From: Prorocentrum cordatum
Lineage: Eukaryota > Sar > Dinophyceae > Prorocentrales > Prorocentraceae
NCBI GenBank assembly: GCA_963575745.1
Contig: CAUYUJ010018552.1
Location: 26,001 to 90,000, forward strand
Length of the DNA stretch: 64,000 bases
Direction of reading: 5' to 3'
The stretch's first letter is position 1. Every line of letters begins with the position of its first letter. Made by a program: the position numbers and the translations under genes. Below, in pieces: positions 19,791 through 28,590 of the stretch. The notes beneath the pieces are model-generated. The model was not told the DNA's origin, made no database searches, and saw nothing but the letters and a program-made list of their open reading frames with translations.

Positions 19791-19816
19791 TGTCCCAGGG
19801 CGGCTGGAGCGCTTTA

Positions 19817-19992
19817 CAGTGGAGGCCAGTCCACAAGAAACCTTCCACAAGAAACCCAACCCTGAGACCCCAGGACGTCCATGGATTTTTGGTGTGGGAA
19901 CGTCACGCCTTACACAGCCAAACCACCGGAACCCAAGAAACCTATGGCACCCTGGAGGCAAGCAGAGTGTCTCTTGGCACGTGCCCCCACTG
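19817..19992. mobile_element. MITE M1, copy 1 (TIR CAGTGGAGGCC)
   Basis: 176 bp beginning CAGTGGAGGCCAGTCCAC after TA and ending CCCCCACTG. It matches M1 copy 2 inside array B through CACAAGAAACC, CTGAGACCCCAGGAC, GGTGTGGGAACGTCACG and CACCCTGGAG. No protein is present; this is a non-autonomous element. Confidence 0.75.
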
Positions 19993-20419
19993 CAGGGGCA
20001 TACACTTCCCCACTGCCCTGGGACAGGTGCCCCCGATGGCGAAACAGTTTCCCTCCTAGCGCCCTTCGTCGGCCAAGAGGCGGGCGGAGGAGGGGGGATG
20101 AGGAGAGATCATGTGAGTGTTAAGTCGGGCTTGTCCCTCTGCAGGAGGAAGACACAAAAACAGGAAGGAGAAAAAAAGTCCGGTGATGACTTGTCAAGCA
20201 TTTGTGAAAAACATTTTGGGGTATGTTTTGACTATTGTTTGTTTTTTGTCCACAACCCCCCTGTAGGAGGACAGGCCCGACTTCATGTGGGTGGGAAGGG
20301 CGCCCCCCTCGCGGCGGGTTTGGGGATCCGCCGCCGCCGCGCCCGGCCCCGGCGGACGCCGGGCCTGAAAACGGGTCTGGCGCGGAGGCCGCGGATTGGG
20401 CGAGGGGGAAGGGGGGAAG

Positions 20420-20595
20420 GAGAAGGATCGAGAGGAGGAGGAGGAGGAGGAGGAGGAGGAGGAGGAGGAGGAGGAGGAGGAGGAGGAGGGTCGAGAGGAG
20501 GAGGATCGAGAGGAGGAGGATCGAGAAGGAGGAGGAGGAGGAGGAGGAGGCGGAGGAGGAGGAGAAGGAGGAGGAGGAAGAGGAGCCGTCGGCAC
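20420..20595 (+). repeat. (GGA)n microsatellite
   Basis: (GAG)n at 20429-20490 followed by GAGGAGGATCGA higher-order repeats and a second (GGA)n run. Confidence 0.9.
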
Positions 20596-20995
20596 TGAAT
20601 GGAGTGTCCTCAGGTCCCTTCGAGTTCTCCGTGCTGCATCTAAGTGCTCAGGTCCCTGATTTCCGGGCGCTACCAGGGCGCTACCCGGGCAGCTGGCGCG
20701 ATTGGGTGCACCTTTGTCGTGGAGGCCAGCTCAGATGTCAGAATCTGTGGACAAATTTGGGATTCGTTGTTTTCATACACGTGGCATGTTCGGCTCTTCG
20801 ATCTTACGTCAGGGCGCCCAAGACGGCCAAGAGGCCCCCATGATCGCGTGCCGTCCCGCGCTACACGCAGCTTCATAGAGTCGGACCCTTCGCCAAGCTA
20901 ACTGCATGTTTTTGGCTTACGACTGGCCTCCGAGGGGTCTTCTGGAGGCCTCCAGAGACCTCTGGAGCCCACTCTGGACCGCCTCCTCCTTCAAG
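20596..20995. other. No gene recognised
   Basis: Mixed-composition spacer between two purine microsatellites. A duplicated GGCGCTACC..GGGC word at 20675-20690 is the only local feature seen. Confidence 0.3.
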
Positions 20996-21490
20996 ACGAG
21001 AAGGAGAGAGAGAGAGGAAGGAAGAGGGAGGGAGGAGGGAGTGAGGGAGGGAGGGAGGAAAGAGGGAGGGAGGGAGGGAGAAGGAGGGAGGGAGGAAGAG
21101 GGAGGAAGAGAGAGAAGGGAAGGAGGGAGGGAGAAGGGAGGGAGGGAGGAAGGAGGAGGGAGGAAGGATGGAGGAAATAGGGAGGAAGGAGGGAGGGAGG
21201 AGGGAGGGAGGAAGGAGGGAGGATGTATTTGGCAAATGTTGGGAGGTCCTCGGGCCCTCTGGCAGATTTCCGGGGGGTAATGAGACTCCTGCTCCTGCTC
21301 CTCCTTCCCTCCCGCTCCTCCTCCTCCTCCTCCTCCTTCTCATCACGTTTTTCCTCTTCCTCGTACTCGCCGTCCTCTTATTCCTTCTCATCTCCCTTCT
21401 CATTCCCCCTCCTGCTTTTCACCTGCTCTCGCTCCTCATCTTCTTGCTGTTATTCTCGTATTCCTCCTGCTCCTGTTGCTTCCCCACAGT
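20996..21490 (+). repeat. (GGGA)n tract followed by pyrimidine-rich tract
   Basis: Purine (GGGA)n/(GGA)n fills 21000-21225. After a 65-bp unique stretch, the plus strand switches to CT-rich sequence (21285-21490), giving a near mirror-image purine/pyrimidine switch. Confidence 0.85.
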
Positions 21491-22090
21491 AGTCCCCTAA
21501 TAGTCCCCAGACTACTTTTTGACTATTTTAGAATACTCCTCCTGTAGAGGGACAGGTCCGATTTAACCCTACATCATCCCCCCCATCCCCAGAAAAACGG
21601 TCGGCACGTCAGGCTGAAGTAAGCCAGACCTCATCTTGGGTCATGCTGACAGGCAACACCTTCTGGTACACGTTGAAAGTGCCGGTGTAGTCCGGAACGG
21701 TCCCCATCTGCAATCACACAGTCAAAAAGATCGTCAAGGTGAGATGGCGAATAGCAATCAGTGACCACCCTAACACATGTACGTACGCGGGCTCTCTTGG
21801 ACGAGCACGAGCACCATCCGTCTGTACATGACGTCATTGAACAACTGCCAACTGAAAGCAGGAGCCCTGCACAGTGGTGCAAAATGAACGCGCTCTTCCA
21901 GTTCCTCGGAACCTGCAGATGGTTACACACGCAGGCCCTTAAAACGACGCGAAGATCGGGACAAAATCGGATCGGGAGAACTCGAAGTCTCTGAGGATCG
22001 GCGGCTTTGGAGGATGCATCGGGCGCCGCGGCCGCTCTGAGAGCGCTCCGGCGAACGCTCTGAGGGCGCTCCGGAACGCTCTGGAGCGAT
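21491..22090. other. No gene recognised
   Basis: Moderate-complexity sequence. A run of CTCTGAGAGCGCTCCGG-like words (22030-22090) resembles 8405-8470. Open frames are short and overlapping. Confidence 0.35.
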
Positions 22091-22093
22091 TTA

Positions 22094-22205
22094 TCCCGTT
22101 CCCAGCCCTGTTTTAGCCCCGCTTGCCGAGGGCAGTGGCGGTGCCAGAAAGACAACAACCACGCAGGCCCTGCTTGCCGAGGGCAGTGGCGGTGCCAAGA
22201 AAGAC
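22094..22205 (+). repeat. Tandem duplication, ~55-bp unit
   Basis: GCTTGCCGAGGGCAGTGGCG, then GTGCCA(A)GAAAGACAAC, occurs twice in tandem. Confidence 0.85.
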
Positions 22206-22765
22206 AACGACCACAAGACAGCCGAGCGAGTTCGCGAGCGAGCGAGCGCGAGCGTGCGAGCACGCGCCGGCGGCCCGACGGAGCGGCCCCGCGAGGGGGC
22301 AGCGCGGGCGGGCCGGGTCCCAGAGGAGGGTCGGGTCGCCACGCTGGCAAGAGGAATGCCGAGTGATGGGGGCAGGAGCCAGATATTGGGCGTGGCTTCG
22401 TGGGGGGGTCATAAAAGGTCCCCTTTCGTGCCCCTTCCCGGCCCCTCTGGAGCCCCAGGGGGCTCGTTTAGGTACCGTTTGGGTACCTTTTCGGACCACC
22501 CTCGCCCACCCCCCCCCCCATTTATGACCCCCCCATTACGCTCCCCCCCAAGATAGATGTGAGCCGTGCAGCCGGGTCGCCAGACAACCAGACTTAACCA
22601 GGCAAGAACGCTCCGCGGATGACAGAACCAAGGCGGAGGTGCAACAAGGGAAACCGCGGGGTGGTTCCCGGGGCGGGTCGCGGGGCGCCGACGACGGCGG
22701 CACGAGTAATGAGAAGCGCTCGAAGAGTGAAGGGGAAAACAACAACAGCCTGCACCGCGGCGCCG
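22206..22765. other. No gene recognised
   Basis: Contains a GAGCGAGCG-rich stretch (22225-22265) and a C-run (22505-22520). Weak open frames only. Confidence 0.3.
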
Positions 22766-22769
22766 CACG

Positions 22770-23250
22770 GCATCGGGCACAAACTGACGTGGCTCAGGGA
22801 CGCGTGCATCTGGCGCGTGGGCGCCTGGTCCGTGGAGCAACCAATGATGGGAAGCGCAGACTTTGCACGAAAGCGGGACCCGTCACTAGTCCAGGCGCCT
22901 TAATCCAAGCTTATGGGTCCTCAACTTCAGCCATGAACCCAGGACAGTGCTGCCCCCCCCCCCACACTCTAAGACACAGTGTGAGAGAGAGAGGGAGAGC
23001 ACACAAACATGCAGACAAAAACAAAAACTGCAGGGCGTTCGGGGGGAACGCAAATGCCAGTCGGAGAGCCCAAACCCGGCATACACTAACCTGGATCAGG
23101 GAAGCGCGGATCTGGCGCGTGGGCGCCAGATCCACGGATCGGGGAAGATACCCCCCACATATGGAGCTGGTGCCGCCTACGTACTTCGGCGACGGAGCGC
23201 GCAGACTCTGTACGGACCCCGGACCCGTCGCTAGTCCATGTGCCTTCATC
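22770..23250 (+). repeat. Two diverged copies of a ~140-bp repeat
   Basis: Copy 1 (22770-22905) and copy 2 (23075-23250) share CTGGCGCGTGGGCGCC, GCGCAGACT(T/C)TG, GGACCCGTC(A/G)CTAGTCCA and TGCCTT. A C-run and a (GA)n patch lie between them. Confidence 0.7.
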
Positions 23251-23409
23251 AATTTCTGTGTTCTCTCTTGAAAAAAGGACGGAAGGCCTACGTAGTCCAC
23301 CTCGCTGCTCGCTGGAAGGGAAGGGAAAACAAAAACCTGACTGAACAAGAACGGGAAGCGTCGTTTTTGTCCACTAGGTGTGTGAAATCTGCTCTTTTGT
23401 TGGTCTGCC

Positions 23410-23620
23410 GCGCAGATCTGTCGTGGCGTGCGTGCGTTTGCGCGTGCGCGTGCGTGCGTGGAACACGTGCATGTGTGCCCGTGCGTGGTGGTCTGCAGCA
23501 CTGCTGTGCTATGCCGTGCTGCTCTGATGTGTTCCTGCGGTCTGCGTAAACGTATGTTCTGCCGTGCTCTCGCGCGTTCTGCCGTGCTTCTGCGTGTTGG
23601 GCTGCCGTGATCCTGCCAAT
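23410..23620 (+). repeat. TGCCGTGCTCTG/GTGCGTGCGT simple repeats
   Basis: GT/GC-rich alternating sequence (23420-23460) is followed by TTCTGCCGTGCT-type units. Related units recur at 32080-32200. Confidence 0.65.
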
Positions 23621-24035
23621 GTTCTGAAGATGTCTCAGGCGAAAGGCTCAATTTTAACACGCATGGTCTTAAATCAGCCTTTGCAGCATCTCATGTGTTC
23701 GAGGATGTCTCAGGATATATCCCCATTTCCGCACGTATGTGTGTGTATATACAAAATCGCGGAGTTCATTGTTTGGTGGATGTCTCAGGCGAAATGCTTG
23801 TTTGTGTGAAAGACGGTTTTGCGAACACCTCATGCTGGTGAGGATGTCTCGAGCGAAATTCCAATTTTGAGGAATCTCGATGGCGTTATTGGGATCATTT
23901 TGGGCCTCGATTGGGGCTCGCTGAGCTGCCTCGACGCCATCAAAAACATGCCAACGCGATGTCACACACACACACACACATCTCTTGTTGAGGATGTCCC
24001 TCGCGAGATAGTCATTTTTAGAAGCCTGGCTTTTT
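23621..24035 (-). repeat. Dispersed repeat D2 (GAGACATCCTC family), degenerate copies
   Basis: GATGTCTCAGGCGAAA, GAGGATGTCTCAGG, GATGTCTCAGGCGAAATGC, GAGGATGTCTCGAGCGAAAT and GAGGATGTCCCTCGCGAGA are spaced 60-110 bp apart. Their reverse complement (TTTCGCTCGAGACATCCT) recurs at 33862, 35830-35970, 45645, 47855-48095 and 61310-61550. A (CA)n patch is at 23963-23984. Confidence 0.7.
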
Positions 24036-24040
24036 CATAA

Positions 24041-25530
24041 CCATCCTGTGGTGTTGGGTCCTCGTTTTGAAGAGACAGCGCCCCGCGTTCACTCCTCCCG
24101 CTGCCCCCGTCCTCCTCCCATCACTGCCTCTGCTCTCCCCATGTCCACCATTTTGGCGCACCCCTCACACAGTTCGCGGCCCCACAGGGGCCCCAGTGGC
24201 AGCGCCCGCATGCAGTTCCACCCCCATCTTGGCGCACCCCTCGCACGCTTCGTGGCCCCATAGGGAACTCCACCGAAGGCCCCAGTGGCAGCGCCCGCAT
24301 GCAGTTCCACCCCCATCTTGGCGCAACCCTCACACGCTTCGTGGCCCCGTAAGGAGCTCCACTGCCCCGGTGGCAGCGCCCGCATGTACTTCCATCCTCC
24401 TTTCCGGCGCACCCCTCACACGCTTCGTGGCCCCACAGGGAGCTCCACCGAAGGCCCCAGTGGCAGCGCCCGCATGCAGTTCCACCCCCATCTCGGCGCA
24501 CCCCTCGCACGTTGCGCGGCCCCGTAGGGAACTCCACTGAAGGCCCCAGTGGCAGCGCCCGCATGCAGTTCCACCCCCATATTGGCGCACCCCTCACACG
24601 TTTCGCGGCCACCCAGGGCGCTCCGCCGAAGGCCCCAGTGGCAGCGCCCGCATGCAGTTCTACCCCCATCTTGGCGCACCCCTCGCACGTTCCGCGGCCC
24701 CGTAGGGAGCTCCACTGAAGGCCCCAGTGGCAGCGCCCGCATGCAGCTCCACCCCCATATTGGCGCACCTCTCGCACGCTTCGTGGCTCCGTACAGTGGA
24801 GGCCAGTCCACAAGAAACCTCCCACAAGAAACTCAACCCTGAGACCCCAGGACTTCAATCGATGTTTGGTGTGGGAACGTCACGTTTCCATGGAAAAGCC
24901 ATCGAAACCCAAGAAACTACTCAAGGCACCCTGGAGACAAGCAGGGTGTTTCTTGGCATGGGTCTCCACTGTAAAGAGCTCCACTGAAGGCCCCGGTGGC
25001 AGCGCCTGCATGCAGTTCCATCCTCTTTTCCAGCACGCCCCTCGCACGCTTCGTGGCCCCACAAGGAGCTCCACCGAAGGCCCCAGTGGCAGCGCCCGCA
25101 TGCAGTTCCACCCCCATCTTGGCGCACCCCTCACACGTTTGGCGGCCCCGTAGGGAGCTCCACCGAAGGCCCCAGTGGCAGCGCCCGGATGCACTTCCAC
25201 CCTTACCTTGGCGTACCCTTCGCACGCTTCGTGGCCCCATAGGGAGCTCCACTGAAGGCCCCTGTGGCAGCGCCCGCATGCAGTTCCACTCCCATCTTTG
25301 CGCACCCCTCAAATGTTTTGTGGCCCCATAGGCAGCTCCACCGAAGGCCCCAGTGGCAGCCACACGTTTCGTTGCCCCATAGGGACACCCTCGCACGTTT
25401 CGAGGTCCCGTCGGGGGCTCCACCGAATGCCCCAGTTGCAGCGCCGGCATGCAGCTCCACCCATTGGCGCACCCCTCGCGCGTTTCGTGGCCGCCGTTTG
25501 CACCGCCCCGCGCGCCATCCTTGTCGCGGC
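24041..25530 (+). repeat. Tandem array B, ~87-bp unit, about 13 copies
   Basis: It begins with the shared leader (24041-24120). Units then carry GGGAGCTCCACCGAAGGCC, CCAGTGGCAGCGCCCGCATG, CAGTTCCACCCCCATCTTGG and CGCACCCCTCACACG. Array A shares the leader and the GAGCTCCACCG and CGTGGCCCCA words, so the arrays are diverged relatives. Positions 24794-24971 are an inserted MITE. Confidence 0.9.
24794..24971. mobile_element. MITE M1, copy 2, with TA target duplication
   Basis: 178 bp with termini CAGTGGAGGCC and GGTCTCCACTG, flanked by TA at 24792-24793 and 24972-24973. Neighbouring array units read CCGTAGGGAGCTCC without interruption, so the insertion point is fixed as CCG-TA-AAGAGCTCC. TA duplication and short terminal repeats suggest mobilisation by a Tc1/mariner-type transposase. 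The element has no gene. Confidence 0.85.
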
Positions 25531-26540
25531 GCGCAATCTATGAGGAAAAAATCAAACCCTGCACTATTCGCAGCTGCCTGTGGATGGGTCCTTCGCCAGG
25601 CTAGCTTTTTCAGCTGCAGCATGTGCGACTCCACCAGCTTGTAAACACTGGGTTACTACCAGAAGCGTGCCTATCCAGGTCGCGACAGCTGTGCTGTGCG
25701 AATGGCAGCCTACCTCATGCAGCAGGTCCTCGGCCAAGCGACTGCCAGAGTCACGCCTGCATGACTGAACGCATGGCTGCTTATCTCATGCATATGCCAG
25801 GTATCAAACTAACGAATTTCAGCGGCTCGTCCGATATAACACACACGCTGGAATGGCATTCTTAAATCAACGCATGCAATGGTGGAGCTGCTGCTGTATC
25901 GGGAGGGATACCAGTGGGACATTTGGCATCTGGCTTCAATCGGCGCACAACCCTCTCGCAACGCAGCTCACGGCCCAGGATGGCGCTGGTGATGGGTAGT
26001 GGTGGTGTGTGAGCCTGGAAGCGTTTCTGCGTGTACCAGGTTGCCCAGAAGAAGTCTCCCACCCTTCTGGCGGCCAGCCAACTGTGGCATCCAAGCATGC
26101 GCCGACAACCGTCGCGACGGCACAAAGCGATAGATGGTAAAACCGGCAGTTCGTCGAACTGGGGAGGTGCATGCCTCGGGACCATGCTACAGAGCGATAT
26201 CACGGCGCCAGCGCGCCGATCGCAGCGTTCGCGATCACGGCGGCGTTCTGCCAATAGCTATGTCAGCCTACGCTCGTGCCCTTGCAGGCGTCGGAGAGGG
26301 CGACGTGGCGCAAGTTTGTAAGTACATCGAACGAATCGCGATGCACGGTCTAACGATACCTCAAATACAACACGCCCGAATACTGGAGCTCCCGCACGCA
26401 GCATACCAAGCGCCCGTGAGCTTACTGCTGAGCTGACTGCTGACTGCTACCCGCGCTTCAAAACCTCAAGGCATGTCCAGCACGGTGCCACGCCACGAGA
26501 GCTGCACAGCAGGCACCAGGAAGACGAGAACCCCCGCGGC
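25531..26540. other. Mixed-complexity region; possible small exons, no gene called
   Basis: Codon-like frames occur on minus 26254-25862 (contains GDFFWATWYTQKRF and ELRCERVVRRL) and on plus 26250-26436 (contains YARALAGVGEGDVAQV). Neither has a recognisable domain, and both lie within competing frames. This region has fewer repeats than its surroundings and adjoins the membrane-protein segment, so these could be exons of one gene; I cannot show it. Confidence 0.25.
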
Positions 26541-27418
26541 CTACCAGTGGGTGTTCTTCTCCACGAAGCGTTCGGGGTAATGTGCTTTATACACGTTCCA
26601 AGACAACCCGAGAGGGGGAAGGCTCATAAGAAGCTTCATCTGAGTGCCAGACAAGCCAAACAGATAAATCAAGCCATCTATCTCCGATGTGAAGACCATG
26701 CCGACGCAATCAAGGAGTACATCGGCATCGTCTTGTGCGCAGAGCAAATACCCAGAGCCAAATGCCAAGATCAGCACAGTCACCATCACTTTTGGCAACA
26801 CTGCAACCAAATAAATTGCGCCCCGCTCTGCTTTCGTAATTCCCACACCGTCGGCTGGCATGTAAAATGTGCGAAGACCTTGCTGGGCCTTCTGCAGTTC
26901 CAAGGGCGCGTGCTGGAGCGCAATGGGGATGCCCTGTGCATTTCCAGAGACTCCTTCAGCGACACGACGCTCGCGACGACAAAGACGGCGTTGCAACTAA
27001 TCCTCAGGGAAAGCCTCCCCTGTAGACGCGCGGGCCCCTTCCCTCGCGCGATCTCAAGAACCATGGGCGCCACCCCGCTGAGAATGAGGGGCTGTAGCAG
27101 CATGGCGATCGCCAGGCAGAAGAGCAGGGGGGCGATGGTGTTTTGGAGCCTGTGCGGGAATTTCACCGCGTCGTAGCTCAGCGCCGCGGTGATGGCGGCC
27201 CCGGTCACGGGCGCGGGCAAGGCGAGAGGCGCGAGGCCCGCCTCCTGGTCGAGCTGGAACGCCGCGAGGGCCCGCGGGTCTCCTACCTTGTCGACAGGCC
27301 TCTCGGGATGTTTGCTCTGCGTCGGTCCTCTAGAGATGCAATGGCCTCCAATGTCTGGGGGGTCCTCGCCGACGCCGAGGCCCCCGAAGAGCCCGAAGAC
27401 CGGGGCATGCCAGGGCAA
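26541..27418 (-). pseudogene. Multi-pass membrane protein segment, frame-broken or multi-exon
   Basis: The upstream frame (27418 to about 26900) has a mature-looking segment AALSYDAVKFPHRLQ followed by a hydrophobic span (TIAPLLFCLAIAMLLQPLIL) and a second (AVFVVASVVSL). The downstream frame (about 26930-26541) contains AIYLVAVLPKVMVTVLILAF and VLLDCVGMVFTSEIDGLIYL and ends WNVYKAHYPERFVEKNTHW, TAG. The two frames overlap near 26900, so either a frameshift or an intron joins them. The K-x-hydrophobic span plus LLDCVGMVFTSEIDGLIY resembles a membrane-protein segment I associate with abundant uncharacterised dinoflagellate proteins; this is recollection, not a search. No ATG is placed. It is the best host-gene candidate in the interior. 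Confidence 0.5.
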
Positions 27419-27519
27419 CGAGGCGCCGTGCTGTGAGGAGGCCCTCGCCGCACACGCGGATCCACTACCAACCCTGCCCCAACCTTGAGCAACTCGAGCC
27501 CAAATGTCGACGGATGTTA

Positions 27520-27800
27520 AGAAGCCTGGCTTGGGCCGTCTGGAAGCCTTTCCAAGAACGATCCCAAGACGATGTTAGAACAGCAGTCTTCAAAACGGTG
27601 ATGTTTACTTTCTTTTCGTTTGTTGAGGGGCTCCCTAGCGAAATCGTCATTGTCTGCAGTTATCAGGGCGCTCGTAGAGCCATATTGAAGTCATTATTTG
27701 GCTCTCAATTCTTCCTCTTGAAGCAATTCACGAAAGATGTCAAGGCGATGTTGAGAACATCTCATTGTTTGAAGATGTCCCCAACGAACTGCATACTGTC
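27520..27800 (+). repeat. Degenerate GATGTT/GAAGATGTCC repeat (D2-like)
   Basis: CAAGACGATGTTAGAACA, CAAGGCGATGTTGAGAACATC and GAAGATGTCCCCAACGAA are spaced like the D2 units at 23.6-24.0 kb. They are probably an older copy of that family. It directly follows the 3' end of LINE-A. Confidence 0.5.
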
Positions 27801-27869
27801 TGCCGTGCTCATTTTTCTGGTCCGCCGCCCTTGTCGGTCTTGTCTCCTGGGCAGCGCTCCTTAAGGCGA

Positions 27870-28449
27870 GGCCTAACCCCTGAGCGGCCGCCCAGCGTCG
27901 TCGGCGCCGCACTTGGAGCATGCCACGAGCTCCTGGGTGCCCTCCCCTTCCCCGGCGCAGGCGTGGGACAGGGCATGCCCCAGGATGCTGAAGGCGACTG
28001 CGCTGGCCGAGAGGGCAGCCGAGCTGCTGCCTGTAGAGCGGCTACTCTCCGAGCGTGGCCGCATCCAGGCTGCAAGGTCCTCGCCGTCCTTGATTGGCCG
28101 TCTGCGGGCAGCAGTCGCGCCAGACGGTGCGGCACGCGCCGTCGTCGTCGCACTGCGCAAAGGCCCAGCCTTCACAGCGGAAGGCGCCGCACTGCAGCTC
28201 GGGCACCGAGCCATCGAGGTACAGCTTGCCGCTGAGCTTGCCAGCTGGCCAGCCGACGCATTGCACCCACATGGCGTCGTTGCGGCGACCCTGCGGTGGC
28301 CCTGGCGCGGGCAACCAGCAGCGGCAGAAGTTGCCGCCTGCGCGCCCGCCTGGGGCCCGCGCTCGTTCTGCAGCCTGCTTCGGCCGTGCCGACACCCCGT
28401 CGCGCCGCTGGGCCTCGAGCACGGGGCAGCCGAACAGGTGGTGCCTCAA

Positions 28450-28533
<84 letters not shown>

Positions 28534-28590
28534 TCTCTCTCTCTGCTCCGCAGCAGCCGCAGCGCGCATGTCCTTGTTCACACGCATCGA
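27870..28590 (-). pseudogene. LINE-A C-terminal region: zinc knuckle, RNase H start, ribbon
   Basis: The frame reads CGCCGAE, then a run of arginine-glutamate dipeptides encoded by (GA)n, then DTLRHHLFGCPVLE. The knuckle that normally places C-x2-C close to H and C is split by the microsatellite. Downstream, KLYLDGS and EGWAFAQCDDDG look like the first strands of an RNase H domain. The catalytic Glu and second Asp segments are not found; the sequence jumps to a different frame with a CSKCG ribbon. Most of RNase H is therefore deleted. Confidence 0.6.
28456..28546 (+). repeat. (CT)n microsatellite inside LINE-A coding sequence
   Basis: About 40 CT dinucleotides; on the coding strand (GA)n encodes alternating Arg-Glu. 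It stays in frame with both halves of the zinc knuckle. Confidence 0.95.

Noticed and set aside
24146-24160. CCATTTTGGC resembling part of the spliced leader
   Set aside because: Only 10 nt match, and the following CAAG and preceding GTAG are absent; it belongs to array B, where CCATCTTGGC is the usual form.
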